From Bacillota bacterium (lineage in GTDB: Bacteria > Bacillota > GCA-003054495 > Carboxydocellales > JAJZSN01), in contig JAJZSN010000013.1 in NCBI GenBank assembly GCA_021849745.1, positions 1 through 46,348 on the forward strand: a stretch of DNA of 46,348 nucleotides. Direction: 5' to 3'. Below the pieces are notes generated by a model. The model did no database searches, was not told the DNA's origin, and saw only the letters and a program-made list of their open reading frames with translations. Position numbers and translations under genes: made by a program. This document shows, piece after piece, positions 16,740 to 25,948 of this stretch (positions within the stretch are counted from its first letter, which is position 1; every line of letters starts with the position of its first letter).

Positions 16740-18035
16740 TATCTCCCTCTTATCCACAACCCGCTTGGCCTTACCCTCACTCCGCGGGATGGTCTTAGGT
16801 TCCACCAGCTTGATTTTGGCGCCAATACCCAAGATACTGTTGATTTCCTGCCTCAGCTTGCGCTCAATATCCTCTAGGCGGCGTACCTCATCAGAGAACA
16901 TCTTATCGGAAACTTCCACCCAAACTTCCAGTTCATCCAAGGTGCCTTTACGGTCAACCACCAACTGGTAATGGGGCTCTGTTTCACCGATTTCCAGCAG
17001 CACGCTTTCCACTTGGGAGGGGAATACATTAACCCCTCGAATAATGAGCATGTCATCAGTACGCCCGGTAACCCTCTCCATCCGGACGAAAGTCCGGCCA
17101 CAATCACATTTGTCTTCATGAAGGATGGAAATATCCCTGGTCCGGTAGCGGATGATGGGGAAACCTTCCTTATCAATGGTGGTAAAGACCAACTCCCCTT
17201 TTTCGCCATAAGGCAGCGGTTCGCCGGTTTCCGGATTGATGATTTCCGGCAGGAAGAAGTCTTCACTGATATGCAGACCCTTTTGGCATATACATTCGTA
17301 AGACACCCCGGGACCCATAATCTCACTTAATCCATAGATGTCCATAGCCTTAATCCCCCATTTGGCCTCCAGTTCCTTACGCATATTGAGAGACCAGGGT
17401 TCGGCCCCGAAGATACCGGTCTTGAGCTTGAGTTTACTGAAGTCAACACCATTTTCGTGGGCTTCCTCAGCCAGATTGAGGGCGTAAGAGGGAGTACAAC
17501 ATAGCAGGGTGGTGCCAAAGTCCTCCATCAACATCAACTGACGCTTGGAATTCCCCCCCGAAATAGGCACAACCGTAGCGCCCACACGCTCAGCCCCGTA
17601 ATGAAAACCCAATCCCCCGGTAAATAGGCCATAACCGTAAGCAATCTGCACCATACTGGAACTGGATTCCCCGGCGGCAGTTATGGAACGGGCCACCTGA
17701 TCCGACCAGTTGACGATATCCTGCTGGGTATAACCAACCACAGTGGGCTTACCGGTCGTCCCGGAGGAGGCATGCACCCGGACAATACTCTCCATAGGTA
17801 CGGTAAATAATCCAAAGGGATAGTTATCCCGCAAGTCCTGTTTGACGGTAAAAGGAAGTTTACGTAAATCCTCCAGGGACTTAATGTCTCCGGGTTCTAC
17901 CCCTTTGGCTTGAAAAGCCTGACGGTAGAATGGCACTTTATCGTAGACCCTTTGCACAGTTTCCTTGAGCTTATCCAGTTGCAGCTTCCGCAGCTCTTCC
18001 CTGGGCATGCACTCCAATTCTTTTTGCCAAAACAA
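16737..18035 (-). CDS. paaK: Phenylacetate-CoA ligase
   Basis: A 432-residue cytoplasmic adenylate-forming enzyme; it activates an aryl acid such as phenylacetate with ATP and CoA. The phosphate-binding motif [16 protein letters not shown] (about 88-103), the YGLSE motif, RYRTRDI and the C-terminal VNVFPSQVE hinge and [10 protein letters not shown] lysine region are all present; length is normal for PaaK. In anaerobes lacking aerobic phenylacetate breakdown the usual partner is indolepyruvate:ferredoxin oxidoreductase, so a role in aromatic amino-acid metabolism is plausible; no ior genes are in the window. Start: TTG at 18035, eight bases after GAGGAGG. Confidence 0.9.
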   Translation of the reverse strand: MFWQKELECMPREELRKLQLDKLKETVQRVYDKVPFYRQAFQAKGVEPGDIKSLEDLRKLPFTVKQDLRDNYPFGLFTVPMESIVRVHASSGTTGKPTVVGYTQQDIVNWSDQVARSITAAGESSSSMVQIAYGYGLFTGGLGFHYGAERVGATVVPISGGNSKRQLMLMEDFGTTLLCCTPSYALNLAEEAHENGVDFSKLKLKTGIFGAEPWSLNMRKELEAKWGIKAMDIYGLSEIMGPGVSYECICQKGLHISEDFFLPEIINPETGEPLPYGEKGELVFTTIDKEGFPIIRYRTRDISILHEDKCDCGRTFVRMERVTGRTDDMLIIRGVNVFPSQVESVLLEIGETEPHYQLVVDRKGTLDELEVWVEVSDKMFSDEVRRLEDIERKLRQEINSILGIGAKIKLVEPKTIPRSEGKAKRVVDKREI

Positions 18036-18124
18036 ATTTTTTTCCTCCTCTACTCACGAATAACCTATAAATAATTCGTGAAAAGAGGCTTCAAATCCTG
18101 CCATAGTGTTTATAATTTTTGCAA

Positions 18125-18871
18125 TTAATTAGCCGGTGTTACCCTTTGACGATAGATATAAAATAACGCCGCACCGACCAGCAGCAAGCCGCTGACCAAC
18201 TGGGCCACCGTTACCGAACCCCATACCGCGAGATTCTCTCTAAAGGCTTCGATGAAACTACGGATGATTCCATATAAAATAACATAAACCAGAAAGACCT
18301 GCCCGTTAAATTTCTTGTTCCTCAAAAGGTAATGTAGAAAACCAAAGAGCAAAAAGGCCGTGAGGGAAGAATAGATCTGGGTGGGATGACGGGCAATATC
18401 ATCCAGGTGGGGGAAAATCACCCCCCAAGAACCCTCCGTTGGCTTTCCGTAACAACACCCATTAGCAAAACACCCCAAACGCACAATGCCATAACCCAGG
18501 GCCAGAAAAGGCGCCACCAGGTCTGCCATAGACCAAAAGGGCAAATTAGCCCGCCTGACATACCAGAATCCGGCCCCTACCCCACCAATAAGACCCCCAT
18601 AGAAAACCAAGCCCCCTTCCCAAAGCCTGAAAATATCCAGGGGGTTAGCCAGATAGTTTTGAAGGTCATAAACCAGTACATAGAACAACCGCCCCCCTAC
18701 CAGACCCCCTACAACTACCGCCAATACCAAATCCATGATTTTACTGCCGTCGATGTCATGTCTTCTGGCCTCCTTGGCAGCCAGATAAGTCCCCACCAAC
18801 ACCGCCACCGCCAAGCTCGCCCCCCAGGAATAGATGGATAGTCCCCCCATTTGGAATAAAACCGGATACAT
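18125..18871 (-). CDS. lgt: Phosphatidylglycerol--prolipoprotein diacylglyceryl transferase
   Basis: A 248-residue membrane enzyme that transfers diacylglycerol from phosphatidylglycerol to the lipobox cysteine of prolipoproteins. About seven hydrophobic helices. Lgt motifs visible: WGASLAVAVLVGTYL, GGLVFYGGLIGGVGAG, the signature region ALGYGIVRLGCFANGCCYGKPT and HPTQIYSS. The start is ATG at 18871 (MYPVLFQMGG), seven bases after AAAGGAGG. The open frame runs 42 bases further, but that part contains the ribosome-binding site and a heptad repeat and is not coding. Single-gene unit downstream of the DnaA-box region. Confidence 0.93.
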   Translation of the reverse strand: MYPVLFQMGGLSIYSWGASLAVAVLVGTYLAAKEARRHDIDGSKIMDLVLAVVVGGLVGGRLFYVLVYDLQNYLANPLDIFRLWEGGLVFYGGLIGGVGAGFWYVRRANLPFWSMADLVAPFLALGYGIVRLGCFANGCCYGKPTEGSWGVIFPHLDDIARHPTQIYSSLTAFLLFGFLHYLLRNKKFNGQVFLVYVILYGIIRSFIEAFRENLAVWGSVTVAQLVSGLLLVGAALFYIYRQRVTPAN

Positions 18872-18892
18872 CGTGCAAGTAACCTCCTTTTT

Positions 18893-18908
18893 CAGCTGAC
18901 AGCTGAAA
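18893..18908. repeat. Short heptanucleotide repeat, AGCTGAY family
   Basis: Two units only, immediately upstream of the lgt ribosome-binding site. Confidence 0.6.
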
Positions 18909-18917
18909 TCCACACCC

Positions 18918-19171
18918 TTATCAACACTCTTGACAAAGTTTTAGCTGGCCTTTCACAAATTATCCACATTATCCACAGGAGGTGTGGAAACTTTTTTCGA
19001 CAATATAGCCCACATGAAAAAACCTTAGATAACAGGTTATTAACAGGGTTATCCACATTATCCACAGGTAGCTTTCATCCACAAAACAAGTGTTCCGAAA
19101 GGATTTTCGCTTAGAAAATCAAGGGTTTGCGGGGATTTAAAAAAAGGGCCTGCTACAGGCCCTGTGGATAA
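18918..19171. other. DnaA-box cluster between tsaD and lgt
   Basis: Five exact TTATCCACA matches: 18960-18968, 18969-18977, 19049-19057, 19058-19066 on plus and 19163-19171 on minus. Near-matches lie at 18918 and 19075. The first four form two tandem pairs inside a repeated segment (TTATCCACATTATCCACAGG at 18960 and 19049). The 317-base gap otherwise holds the tsaD terminator. DnaA protein should bind here. No dnaA or dnaN gene is present, so this is more likely a titration or regulatory cluster than oriC. Confidence 0.75.
19139..19162 (-). terminator. Terminator of the thi-tsa gene run
   Basis: GGGCCTG-TAG-CAGGCCC on the minus strand, followed by TTTTTTT, 27 bases after the tsaD stop. A DnaA box abuts its stem. 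Confidence 0.85.
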
Positions 19172-19188
19172 TTTTGCGTAAAGTTTAG

Positions 19189-20214
19189 CTAATATTCTTC
19201 TATACCTAATTTTAAGGTGGGTACCGCATTTAGAGTTAACCCAGCCCTAATACCTTTAATAAATTTGAAATACGCCGCCGCCCCAATCATGGCCCCGTTA
19301 TCGGTACACAGAATGGGGGGAGGATAGAAAACCTGTAGATTATGGTCTGCGGCCCTGGCAGCAAGACTTTCCCGAAGCTGGCGGTTAGCCGCCACACCGC
19401 CCGCCAGCAGGATGGTCTTAACCTTTTTCAACCGGGCCGCCTGCATGGTTTTATCCACCAAGACATCAGTGACCGCCCTCTGGAAACTTGCCGCCAGGTC
19501 GGCTTTATTAACCTCTTCTCCTTTTTGTTCTGCCCTGTTGAGATAGTTTAATACAGCAGATTTAAGGCCGCTGAAACTAAAGTCCAGGCTGTCCGGCTCA
19601 AGGTAAGCCCTGGGTAGAAGGATGGCTTGGTCATCCCCTTCTTCTGCCACTTTCGACACCAAAGGTCCTCCGGGGTAACCTAAGCCTAAGGCCCGGGCGA
19701 TTTTGTCGAAGGCCTCTCCAGCAGCGTCGTCCCTGGTGCGGCCCAAAATCTCGTATTGCCCGTGGCCGGCCATGTAGACCAGATCAGAATGGCCCCCGGA
19801 AACCACCAGGCAGACCAGAGGGAACTCCAACTCAGGATGGGCCAGGAAATTGGCATAGATATGCCCTTCCATATGATTGACTCCCACTAGAGGGATATTC
19901 AGGGTATAGGCCATGGCTTTGGCTGTGGACAACCCCACCAGTAATGCCCCCACCAAACCGGGGCCGTAAGTGACGGCCACTGCCGATAGGTCGGCGAAGG
20001 TTTTCCCCGCCAGTTCCAAGGCCTCAGCCACTACGCTGTTGATAAGCTCCACATGCTTACGGGAAGCAATTTCCGGCACCACCCCGCCGTACTTCTGATG
20101 GACAGGAACCTGGGAGGAAATAACATTGGACAGGACTTCCCGGCCATCGACCACCACCGCCGCCGAGGTTTCATCACAACTGGTTTCTATGGCTAGTATA
20201 GTACTTTGGGTCAT
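19189..20214 (-). CDS. tsaD: tRNA N6-adenosine threonylcarbamoyltransferase
   Basis: A 341-residue ASKHA-fold protein, formerly Gcp/YgjD. It transfers threonylcarbamoyl from TC-AMP to A37 of ANN-decoding tRNAs (t6A), together with TsaB and TsaE. Family features: [16 protein letters not shown] (phosphate loop), the metal-binding HMEGHIYAN histidines, [11 protein letters not shown], and [14 protein letters not shown] near the C-terminus. Length is normal. Start: ATG behind GAGGTGA. It is last in the run tsaE-tsaB-rimI-tsaD, a common Firmicute order. Confidence 0.97.
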   Translation of the reverse strand: MTQSTILAIETSCDETSAAVVVDGREVLSNVISSQVPVHQKYGGVVPEIASRKHVELINSVVAEALELAGKTFADLSAVAVTYGPGLVGALLVGLSTAKAMAYTLNIPLVGVNHMEGHIYANFLAHPELEFPLVCLVVSGGHSDLVYMAGHGQYEILGRTRDDAAGEAFDKIARALGLGYPGGPLVSKVAEEGDDQAILLPRAYLEPDSLDFSFSGLKSAVLNYLNRAEQKGEEVNKADLAASFQRAVTDVLVDKTMQAARLKKVKTILLAGGVAANRQLRESLAARAADHNLQVFYPPPILCTDNGAMIGAAAYFKFIKGIRAGLTLNAVPTLKLGIEEY

Positions 20215-20238
20215 TTTTTCACCTCAATTGTTTTTCCC

Positions 20239-20700
20239 TTATCCAGCAGAAGTACCTATATTTTCTTTCCACATAATAACAGCATCTTCCCTGGTATCGG
20301 TATAATACCCCTTACGCAGGCCCATAGGCCTGAAACCCATCCGGGTATACAAATGCCGGGCCGCCTGGTTGGATACCCGAACCTCCAGAGTCATCCTTTC
20401 CGCCCCCAATTTAACCGCCCGCTCCAACAATTCCTCAAGTAGGCGGGCCCCGATGCCCCGGCCCCGGTAATCAGGATGTACCGCCACATTGGTCAAGTGG
20501 GCCTCATCAATGATTATCCACATTCCTGCGTAACCCGCCACTTTATCTCCATCCAGGGCCACTACGTAGCACGCCAGGTCATTGTCCGATAATTCATGGA
20601 GAAAAGACTGCCTGGACCAGGGTGTAGGAAAAGAAACCGCCTCGATAGCCAGAATCTCATCTATGTGCTCCCACCCCATGGGAGTAAACCTGATGCCCAT
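20239..20700 (-). CDS. rimI: Ribosomal protein S18-alanine N-acetyltransferase
   Basis: A 153-residue GNAT acetyltransferase. The acetyl-CoA loop appears as YRGRGIGARLLEELL, and the C-terminal TLEVRVSNQAARHLYTRMGF block is typical of RimI. It acetylates the N-terminal alanine of S18. Its place between tsaB and tsaD matches the usual cluster. Start: ATG at 20700 directly after GGAGGAGTAATC; the longer frame to 20724 is not preferred. It begins two bases after the tsaB stop. Confidence 0.92.
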   Translation of the reverse strand: MGIRFTPMGWEHIDEILAIEAVSFPTPWSRQSFLHELSDNDLACYVVALDGDKVAGYAGMWIIIDEAHLTNVAVHPDYRGRGIGARLLEELLERAVKLGAERMTLEVRVSNQAARHLYTRMGFRPMGLRKGYYTDTREDAVIMWKENIGTSAG

Positions 20701-20702
20701 GA

Positions 20703-21443
20703 TTACTCCTCCACCTGACAGCAATTTTTCTTTTCCCAGGTGACCTCCGCCTCCGACCGGCGGACATAGGCAGGCTCCAGAAACAGCCAGTCCCGGCCTT
20801 CCCCGGCCCTAAGTTTGTCGAAGCCCAATAAGGCCACCCCGCTGCCCCTGGGTAGGTTGTTGATGGGGCTGGCAAAAGAGGCTCGGTTATCCAATTTCTC
20901 CTCCAGTTGCGCCCTATAAGGGGCAACCCCGTCCCCCAGAAAGGTCACCTGTTCATCATATCCCATCAAGGTATCCACCAACTCGTCCAAACTCAGGGCT
21001 AGGTAATCTGTTAATTTGACCGGACAGAGGGAAGGTATGAGGCGGCCCTCTTGCCCGCCGCTCCTGTAGACAGCAGTATAGACCTGCTGTTTCCTGGCAT
21101 CAAGGATGGGACAAATTAATCCCGGCACTCCAGCCAGGTTATAGGTCAGAATATCCAGAGTGGGAACCCCAACCAGGGGAATTCCTAACACCTGGGCCAT
21201 CCCCTTGGCTGCAGCCAAACCGATGCGCAAGCCGGTAAAAGAACCCGGCCCAATGGATACCGCCAACCCTTTCAAATCCCTGGGACCGACCCCTGCATCC
21301 TTCAGCACCTGGTCTACCATAGGCATTAGGTTTTGAGAATGGGTCAATTTATTATTAACAAACCTTTCGGCGATCACCTTATCATCATTGATTATCGCTG
21401 TTCCTGCTACTACGGTAGCAGTATCAATGCCTAAAACCAGCAC
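20703..21443 (-). CDS. tsaB: tRNA threonylcarbamoyladenosine biosynthesis protein TsaB
   Basis: A 246-residue TsaD paralogue that dimerises with TsaD and supports t6A synthesis. N-terminus VLGIDTATVVAG and the motif VSIGPGSFTGLRIGLAAAKGMA are diagnostic. Start: GTG at 21443, with GGAGGAG ten bases upstream. Its first 20 bases overlap the end of tsaE, indicating translational coupling. Confidence 0.94.
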   Translation of the reverse strand: MLVLGIDTATVVAGTAIINDDKVIAERFVNNKLTHSQNLMPMVDQVLKDAGVGPRDLKGLAVSIGPGSFTGLRIGLAAAKGMAQVLGIPLVGVPTLDILTYNLAGVPGLICPILDARKQQVYTAVYRSGGQEGRLIPSLCPVKLTDYLALSLDELVDTLMGYDEQVTFLGDGVAPYRAQLEEKLDNRASFASPINNLPRGSGVALLGFDKLRAGEGRDWLFLEPAYVRRSEAEVTWEKKNCCQVEE

Positions 21444-21894
21444 TCTGCTTCAACTCCTCCAGCAACTCCAGGTATCTCGTCCCCAGAGGCGTAAACTCCA
21501 ATTCTCGCCCCTCTTCACCGGTTACAGTGATATCAATCATCATAACTTCCCTGGGGAGAAAATCTTCTATCCGCTGGGGCCACTCCACCAGAGTAACCCC
21601 CTGCCCATAAAAATACTCCTCTAACCCCAGGTCATAGGCTTCATCGGGGTCACTCAAACGATAGACATCCATATGATAAAAGGGCAGCCGCCCCTGATAT
21701 TCGTTGATTATAGTGTAAGTGGGGCTAGATACATGCTCGGTAACACCCAGCCCTTTAGCCACCCCTTTGGCAAACCAGGTCTTACCCGCCCCTAAGTCAC
21801 CGGTTAACAGCACAACATCACCCGGCTGTACTAAGCGGCCCAGTTTCTCACCCAGAGCAAAAGTTTCGTTAGGATTCCCACAGGTGAATTTCAC
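21424..21894 (-). CDS. tsaE: tRNA threonylcarbamoyladenosine biosynthesis ATPase TsaE
   Basis: A 156-residue P-loop ATPase that drives turnover of the TsaBD complex. Walker A is GDLGAGKTWFAKG, followed by SSPTYTIINEY and the HMDVYRL and LVEWPQRI segments typical of the family. GTG at 21894 is chosen because GAGGTG lies seven bases upstream. An ATG at 21909 would add five residues but has no good ribosome-binding site; both lengths fit the family. Confidence 0.93.
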   Translation of the reverse strand: MKFTCGNPNETFALGEKLGRLVQPGDVVLLTGDLGAGKTWFAKGVAKGLGVTEHVSSPTYTIINEYQGRLPFYHMDVYRLSDPDEAYDLGLEEYFYGQGVTLVEWPQRIEDFLPREVMMIDITVTGEEGRELEFTPLGTRYLELLEELKQSAGFRH

Positions 21895-21927
21895 TTTTTC
21901 GCACCTCATGTTTCTAGTATAACCTCA

Positions 21928-22935
21928 TTAGCCGGAAAAATGGTCATAACCACCCTTTGCCAGGGGTTGAATACCTTTTTCAGTCACCAGTCCAATACCT
22001 TGTTCCAGTGAGGTTATCACCCCGACAATTCCGTAAGCAACTCCCCGCTTACGAAGGGTTTCCTCTATCTCATCCAAGCCATCAGGTTCTACAGTGAATA
22101 CCAACTGAAAATCTTCACCGCCGTTTAGAGCCCACTCTACCGGACTATGACCGGTTATCTCGCCCAAAACCCTGGCTTCTTCCGAAATGGGTATCTTTTT
22201 ATCAATTAACCGGCAACCTACCCCGCTGGCCTCACAAATCTCACTGATTTCCCTAGCCAAACCATCACTGATGTCATTGATGGCCGTGACCAGGCCGGTC
22301 TCCGCTAAGAGGGGCCCTATATCCAATCTAGGTTCAGGTTCTAAGTGTCTTTTTCGTAAAGTATCCCCTATCTCCTGAGCCAATTCGACATCCTGGTTTT
22401 GAAACAAATAAAGGCCGGCAGCGGAATCCCCCAAAGTTCCGGTAACTAAAATGTAGTCACCCTCCTCGGCTCCCGAACGGTAAATGGCCCTGCCCGGGGC
22501 CACCTCCCCCAGCAAGGCTACGTTAATAACCAGTTGACCGGCGGTTTTAACGGTATCGCCCCCAACTATGTTAACACCAAACCTAGCCGCCAGGTCAGCC
22601 ATTCCCCGGTAGAGTTCCTGTAAGTCCTCCACAGCCCTTTCCGGCGGAACCCCTAGAGATACCACAGCATGGGTGGGTTTTCCCCCCATGGCCGCAATGT
22701 CGCTGAGGTTGACAGCCAGGGCCTTATGGCCTACCTGCCGGTAAGTAGCATAACGCAAAGAAAAATGAACCTCCTCCACCATCATATCAGTGGTAAAAAG
22801 AAGCTGGTTTTTCCCGGATGGAGCTAGTACGGCGGTATCATCACCGATACCTTGAACCACCGCCTCCGGATTATTAATCAAGCCCTTGTTAATTAGTTTA
22901 ATAAAGCCAAATTCGCCAATGTCCTTAATTTTCAA
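21928..22935 (-). CDS. thiL: Thiamine-monophosphate kinase
   Basis: A 335-residue enzyme phosphorylating thiamine monophosphate to the active pyrophosphate. The N-terminal GDDTAVL (Mg/ATP-binding aspartates), the strand LLFTTDMMVEEVHF, LSDIAAMGG, and NGGEDFQLVFTV near the C-terminus are ThiL/PurM-fold signatures. Start: TTG at 22935, five bases after AGGTGG. It lies between thiE and tsaE in the same direction, so thiamine and t6A genes probably share a transcript. No TPP riboswitch was seen upstream of this run. Confidence 0.93.
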   Translation of the reverse strand: MKIKDIGEFGFIKLINKGLINNPEAVVQGIGDDTAVLAPSGKNQLLFTTDMMVEEVHFSLRYATYRQVGHKALAVNLSDIAAMGGKPTHAVVSLGVPPERAVEDLQELYRGMADLAARFGVNIVGGDTVKTAGQLVINVALLGEVAPGRAIYRSGAEEGDYILVTGTLGDSAAGLYLFQNQDVELAQEIGDTLRKRHLEPEPRLDIGPLLAETGLVTAINDISDGLAREISEICEASGVGCRLIDKKIPISEEARVLGEITGHSPVEWALNGGEDFQLVFTVEPDGLDEIEETLRKRGVAYGIVGVITSLEQGIGLVTEKGIQPLAKGGYDHFSG

Positions 22936-23006
22936 TTAGTCCACCTACTTAAGGCAATTATATCCTCTCCGGGCCGGACACGCAACTTTGCTAACCGGTG
23001 AGGTTC

Positions 23007-24053
23007 CTAACCGGATTGACGTTGGGTAAATAATCCCTGCAACCTTTTAGCTGCGGCTGCCACATCATTGGCCCCCATAACAGCGGTGATTACAGCGATA
23101 CTGTCTGCACCGGCCTCCACCACTTGGGCCGCATTTCCGTCGTTAATTCCCCCGATGGCCACAATGGGGATATTAACCGCCTCTTTAATCCTGGTCAGCA
23201 ACTCAAGGCCAACCACGGGGTCCAGGTTCTCCTTAGTTGCCGTGGGAAACACCGGCCCTACCCCGATGTAATCTGCCCCCGCCTCCTCGGCGGCCACCGC
23301 CTGCTCCAGGCTGTGGGTGGAAATCCCGATAAGCTTGTCCCGCCCCAATAACTCCCGGGCCACCTCTAATGGCAGGTCATCCTGACCCAAATGGACACCA
23401 TCAGCCTCAGCGGCCTTGGCCAAATCCACCCGGTCGTTGACGATAAAAGCAACCCCAGCCTCCTTGGTCATGACCCGCAGTTTATCGGCAAGTTTCAGCA
23501 GTTCCCTGGCGGTAGTCTCTTTTTCCCGCAGCTGGACCACTTTGGCCCCTCCTTCAATGGCTTGGGCCACCACCTCCAACAAAGGGCGGCCCTTGGTGAA
23601 CTCCGACCCGGTGATAACATAAAGACCTCCCGGAAACCCCGGTCCCTCCAGGAGGAACAGCATTTCTTTCTCCAGGGTATAGGCCCGGTAACGCAATTCC
23701 TTAAACTTAAAGGCCGCATTCTCACTTTTGGTCTTGGTGAATTCCTCCAGCACCCGAGCCCCTTCCTGAACCCGCCGAATGTTGGCCAGAAAGAGATCCT
23801 TCAGGCTGTCCCGCTTTTTCTCTCCCGGAGAAAAACTATCCGCTCCCACGTCTTCATTGGCATCACGGGCCGCCAGCAAGCCCGCCTTACCCCTGGGCAG
23901 CAAAGCCACCGCCTCTGTCAGCAAATGGCGCATGGCCTTCAACTCACCGGTCAGCGGCCCGTGATTCAAGGCAAACCGGGCCACCTCCTCCACCACCCGC
24001 AGCCCTTCCCCAGTCCTATTAATGTTGGCATCAATAATACGCAAAATTTTCAT
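23007..24053 (-). CDS. thiE: ThiD2-ThiE fusion: thiamine phosphate synthase with N-terminal ThiD2-type domain
   Basis: A 348-residue two-domain protein. Residues about 1-135 (ILRIIDANINRTGEGLRVVE, then a helical segment ending YTLEKEML) are the ThiD2-type domain, reported in other bacteria as a HMP-phosphate kinase that can replace canonical ThiD. Residues about 143-348 are the ThiE TIM barrel joining HMP-PP to the thiazole phosphate, with VQLREKETTARE, FIVNDRVDLA, DGVHLGQDDLP, GVGPVFPTATK and VAIGGIN. Start: ATG, five bases after GGAGGT. Both functions are assigned from family knowledge. Confidence 0.92.
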   Translation of the reverse strand: MKILRIIDANINRTGEGLRVVEEVARFALNHGPLTGELKAMRHLLTEAVALLPRGKAGLLAARDANEDVGADSFSPGEKKRDSLKDLFLANIRRVQEGARVLEEFTKTKSENAAFKFKELRYRAYTLEKEMLFLLEGPGFPGGLYVITGSEFTKGRPLLEVVAQAIEGGAKVVQLREKETTARELLKLADKLRVMTKEAGVAFIVNDRVDLAKAAEADGVHLGQDDLPLEVARELLGRDKLIGISTHSLEQAVAAEEAGADYIGVGPVFPTATKENLDPVVGLELLTRIKEAVNIPIVAIGGINDGNAAQVVEAGADSIAVITAVMGANDVAAAAKRLQGLFTQRQSG

Positions 24054-24096
24054 TTAGCACCTCCATTTGAAGTCTTCTCAAGTAGGCCAACTTCCA

Positions 24097-24125
24097 ACAG
24101 CTGACGACTGAAGACTGACGACTTC
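24097..24125. repeat. Degenerate heptanucleotide repeat array
   Basis: Units AGCTGAC, GACTGAA, GACTGAC, GACTTCA keep period 7 but have drifted from the AGCTGAY consensus. The array lies in the divergent gap before the Met-rich gene. Confidence 0.55.
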
Positions 24126-24205
24126 ATAAATTTTGCCATCATAAAAATACCTCTGTCTACGAATACTTAACCTGATGAGGAATAACCGTAAAAGGAGGAA
24201 TTATC

Positions 24206-24697
24206 TTGCCCACTACAGTTTTAGGATTCTTCAATAACCAGGCCAAAGCCGATGATGCCATTGAAGAACTGCGTCAGAAATTCAAGAAAAATAATGTCTC
24301 CATCATGTCCAGAAACCAAACCATCCCATCTCCTGTTTCTGCTTCCGGTAGCTTAAACGTCATACAACAGTTCTCCTCCCAGGCTACTAAAATGGGAGAA
24401 ACCGCCGGAGGTGTCATGGGCCGTATGGCGGGAATGACCATGGGGGCCATGATGTCTGTCCCCATGATGATGATCAATACCATGATGAGTACCGTAAGCG
24501 GCATGACTTCCATGGGACCCAACATGGCAATGATGCCCGGCGCTAATACCGGTTCTGCTGTTATGATAACCGATAACACCACAGGTGCCGCAGATAATAA
24601 AATTACCGTGACGATTCAAAGCGACGAAGATATCAGCTATGCCCAGCATGTGCTTAAATCCCATGGCGCCAAAGAAGTAAATAGCTACAGTTCCTGA
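24206..24697 (+). CDS. Met/Gly-rich protein of unknown function
   Basis: A 163-residue protein. The N-terminus (TTVLGFFNNQAKADDAIEEL) is a ferredoxin-like alpha-beta start as in small YflT/general-stress-type domains. A central segment (about 70-115) is very rich in Met and Gly (GRMAGMTMGAMM, MMMINTMM) and mildly hydrophobic. The C-terminal part (ITVTIQSDEDISYAQHVL...GAKEV) forms a second beta-alpha unit. It may be a split small-domain protein with a membrane-associating loop, or a Met-rich metal binder. Start: TTG at 24206, after AAAGGAGG. Its 3' end overlaps the convergent amidohydrolase by 13 bases. Confidence 0.7.
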   Translation: MPTTVLGFFNNQAKADDAIEELRQKFKKNNVSIMSRNQTIPSPVSASGSLNVIQQFSSQATKMGETAGGVMGRMAGMTMGAMMSVPMMMINTMMSTVSGMTSMGPNMAMMPGANTGSAVMITDNTTGAADNKITVTIQSDEDISYAQHVLKSHGAKEVNSYSS

Positions 24698-25842
24698 TTA
24701 ACCGGCAGACCGTTAATAAAGACCTTTTCTACTCTAGTTTGCAGATCCAGGGGATGACCGTCCAGAATGATAATATCTGCATCTTTACCAACTTCGAGGC
24801 TGCCCACCCGGGAATCTATCCGGCAAATACGGGCAGCTTCTATGGTTATAGCCTCCAGGGCCGCCTGGGGGCTCATCCCTTCCTTTACCGCCAAAGCCGC
24901 CATTAAACTCAAATAATTAATAGGAATTACCGGATGGTCAGTCATAATGGCCACCTTCACTCCGGCATTGCTCAACAACCCCGGAGTCATTACACTCCGA
25001 TCCTTTAATTCCACCTTGGCCCGATTGGTCATGGTAGGCCCTACCACAGCAGGGATTTTTTTATCCGCTAGAAAAGAGGCAATTTTATAACCCTCGGTAC
25101 AATGTTCAATAATTAAATCCAGGTTAAATTCCTCGGCAATACGAATGGCGGTGACAATATCGTCAGCCCGGTGGGCATGGGCCCGTAAGGGAATTTCTCT
25201 TTTCAACACTTTGACGAGAGTTTCCAACCGCAAGTCCCTTTCCGGTAATTGGCTGGAATCTTGCCTGCCCTTATCCAATTTATTGGCGTAATTCTGGGCC
25301 TTAACCAAAGCCTCCCGTAAAAGTCCTGCAGTGGCCATCCTGGTCACCGGGGCCTTTTTTTGGGTACCATAGACCCTTTTGGGGTTTTCTCCGAAGGCCA
25401 CTTTCAACCCCGCCGGGGCTTTAATTACCATCTCGTCCACAATGGCGCCATGGGTTTTAATAGCTACCATCTCGCCACCGATAACATTGGCGCTCCCCGG
25501 TGTGGCCACCACCGTTGTAACACCGCCCAGGAGAGCGTCCTTAAACCCCAAATCCTCAGGATTTATCCCATCAATAGCCCGCAAGTGGGGAGTTACCGGT
25601 TCCGAAATCTCGTTACCGTCATCCCCTTCATGGAAAATCTCCTCCATAATTCCCACATGACTATGGGCGTCAATAAACCCCGGCATCACCACCTTACCGG
25701 CAACATCAGTGATATCCGTGCCCGCAGGAATAGGGATATCCGCCCCAATGGCAAGAATCTTGCCTTCCTTAATTAGTATAGTTCCCTTATCGTAGTCCTT
25801 CCCAGCCATGGTCAGAACCCGACCATTGGTTATGGCGTGCAT
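24685..25842 (-). CDS. Amidohydrolase-family metal-dependent hydrolase
   Basis: A 385-residue TIM-barrel enzyme of the imidazolonepropionase/dihydroorotase-like superfamily. Metal ligands visible: GFIDAHSHVGI (HxH), ALRAHAHRADD, IIEHCTEGYK and AIMTDHPVIP (catalytic Asp). The N-terminal NGRVLTMAG and C-terminal GSLEVGKDADIIILDG strands form the usual accessory beta-sandwich. The substrate cannot be named. Start: ATG at 25842, with GGAGG eight bases upstream; a GTG three codons earlier overlaps the ribosome-binding site. Confidence 0.87.
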   Translation of the reverse strand: MHAITNGRVLTMAGKDYDKGTILIKEGKILAIGADIPIPAGTDITDVAGKVVMPGFIDAHSHVGIMEEIFHEGDDGNEISEPVTPHLRAIDGINPEDLGFKDALLGGVTTVVATPGSANVIGGEMVAIKTHGAIVDEMVIKAPAGLKVAFGENPKRVYGTQKKAPVTRMATAGLLREALVKAQNYANKLDKGRQDSSQLPERDLRLETLVKVLKREIPLRAHAHRADDIVTAIRIAEEFNLDLIIEHCTEGYKIASFLADKKIPAVVGPTMTNRAKVELKDRSVMTPGLLSNAGVKVAIMTDHPVIPINYLSLMAALAVKEGMSPQAALEAITIEAARICRIDSRVGSLEVGKDADIIILDGHPLDLQTRVEKVFINGLPVNQEL

Positions 25843-25860
25843 GTTGTTCACCTCCGTGTT

Positions 25861-25893
25861 AGTTCGTAGTTCATAGTTCGTAGCTCGTAGTTG
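25861..25893. repeat. Heptanucleotide repeat array, AGTTCRT family, forward
   Basis: AGTTCGT AGTTCAT AGTTCGT AGCTCGT AGTTG, period 7. It faces an inverted array at 25949-25978, and the two could form a long hairpin. Confidence 0.8.
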
Positions 25894-25948
25894 TAGGTAA
25901 GCCCTTCTTATAGGGATCTCTGACCCTAGAAATATAGCTAAAATTAAA

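Noticed and set aside
18872-18913. N-terminal extension of Lgt
   Set aside because: It contains the AAAGGAGG ribosome-binding site of the ATG at 18871 and a heptad repeat.
18918-19171. Chromosomal replication origin
   Set aside because: DnaA boxes are present, but no dnaA, dnaN or similar genes and no clear AT-rich unwinding element adjoin them.
23391-24104. Plus-strand open frame of 237 codons
   Set aside because: It is an antisense shadow of thiE; the minus strand has complete ThiD2-ThiE motifs.
24054-24205. TPP riboswitch upstream of the thiamine genes
   Set aside because: The expected CUGAGA and GAUCUGGAUAAUGCCAGCG-type blocks are absent.
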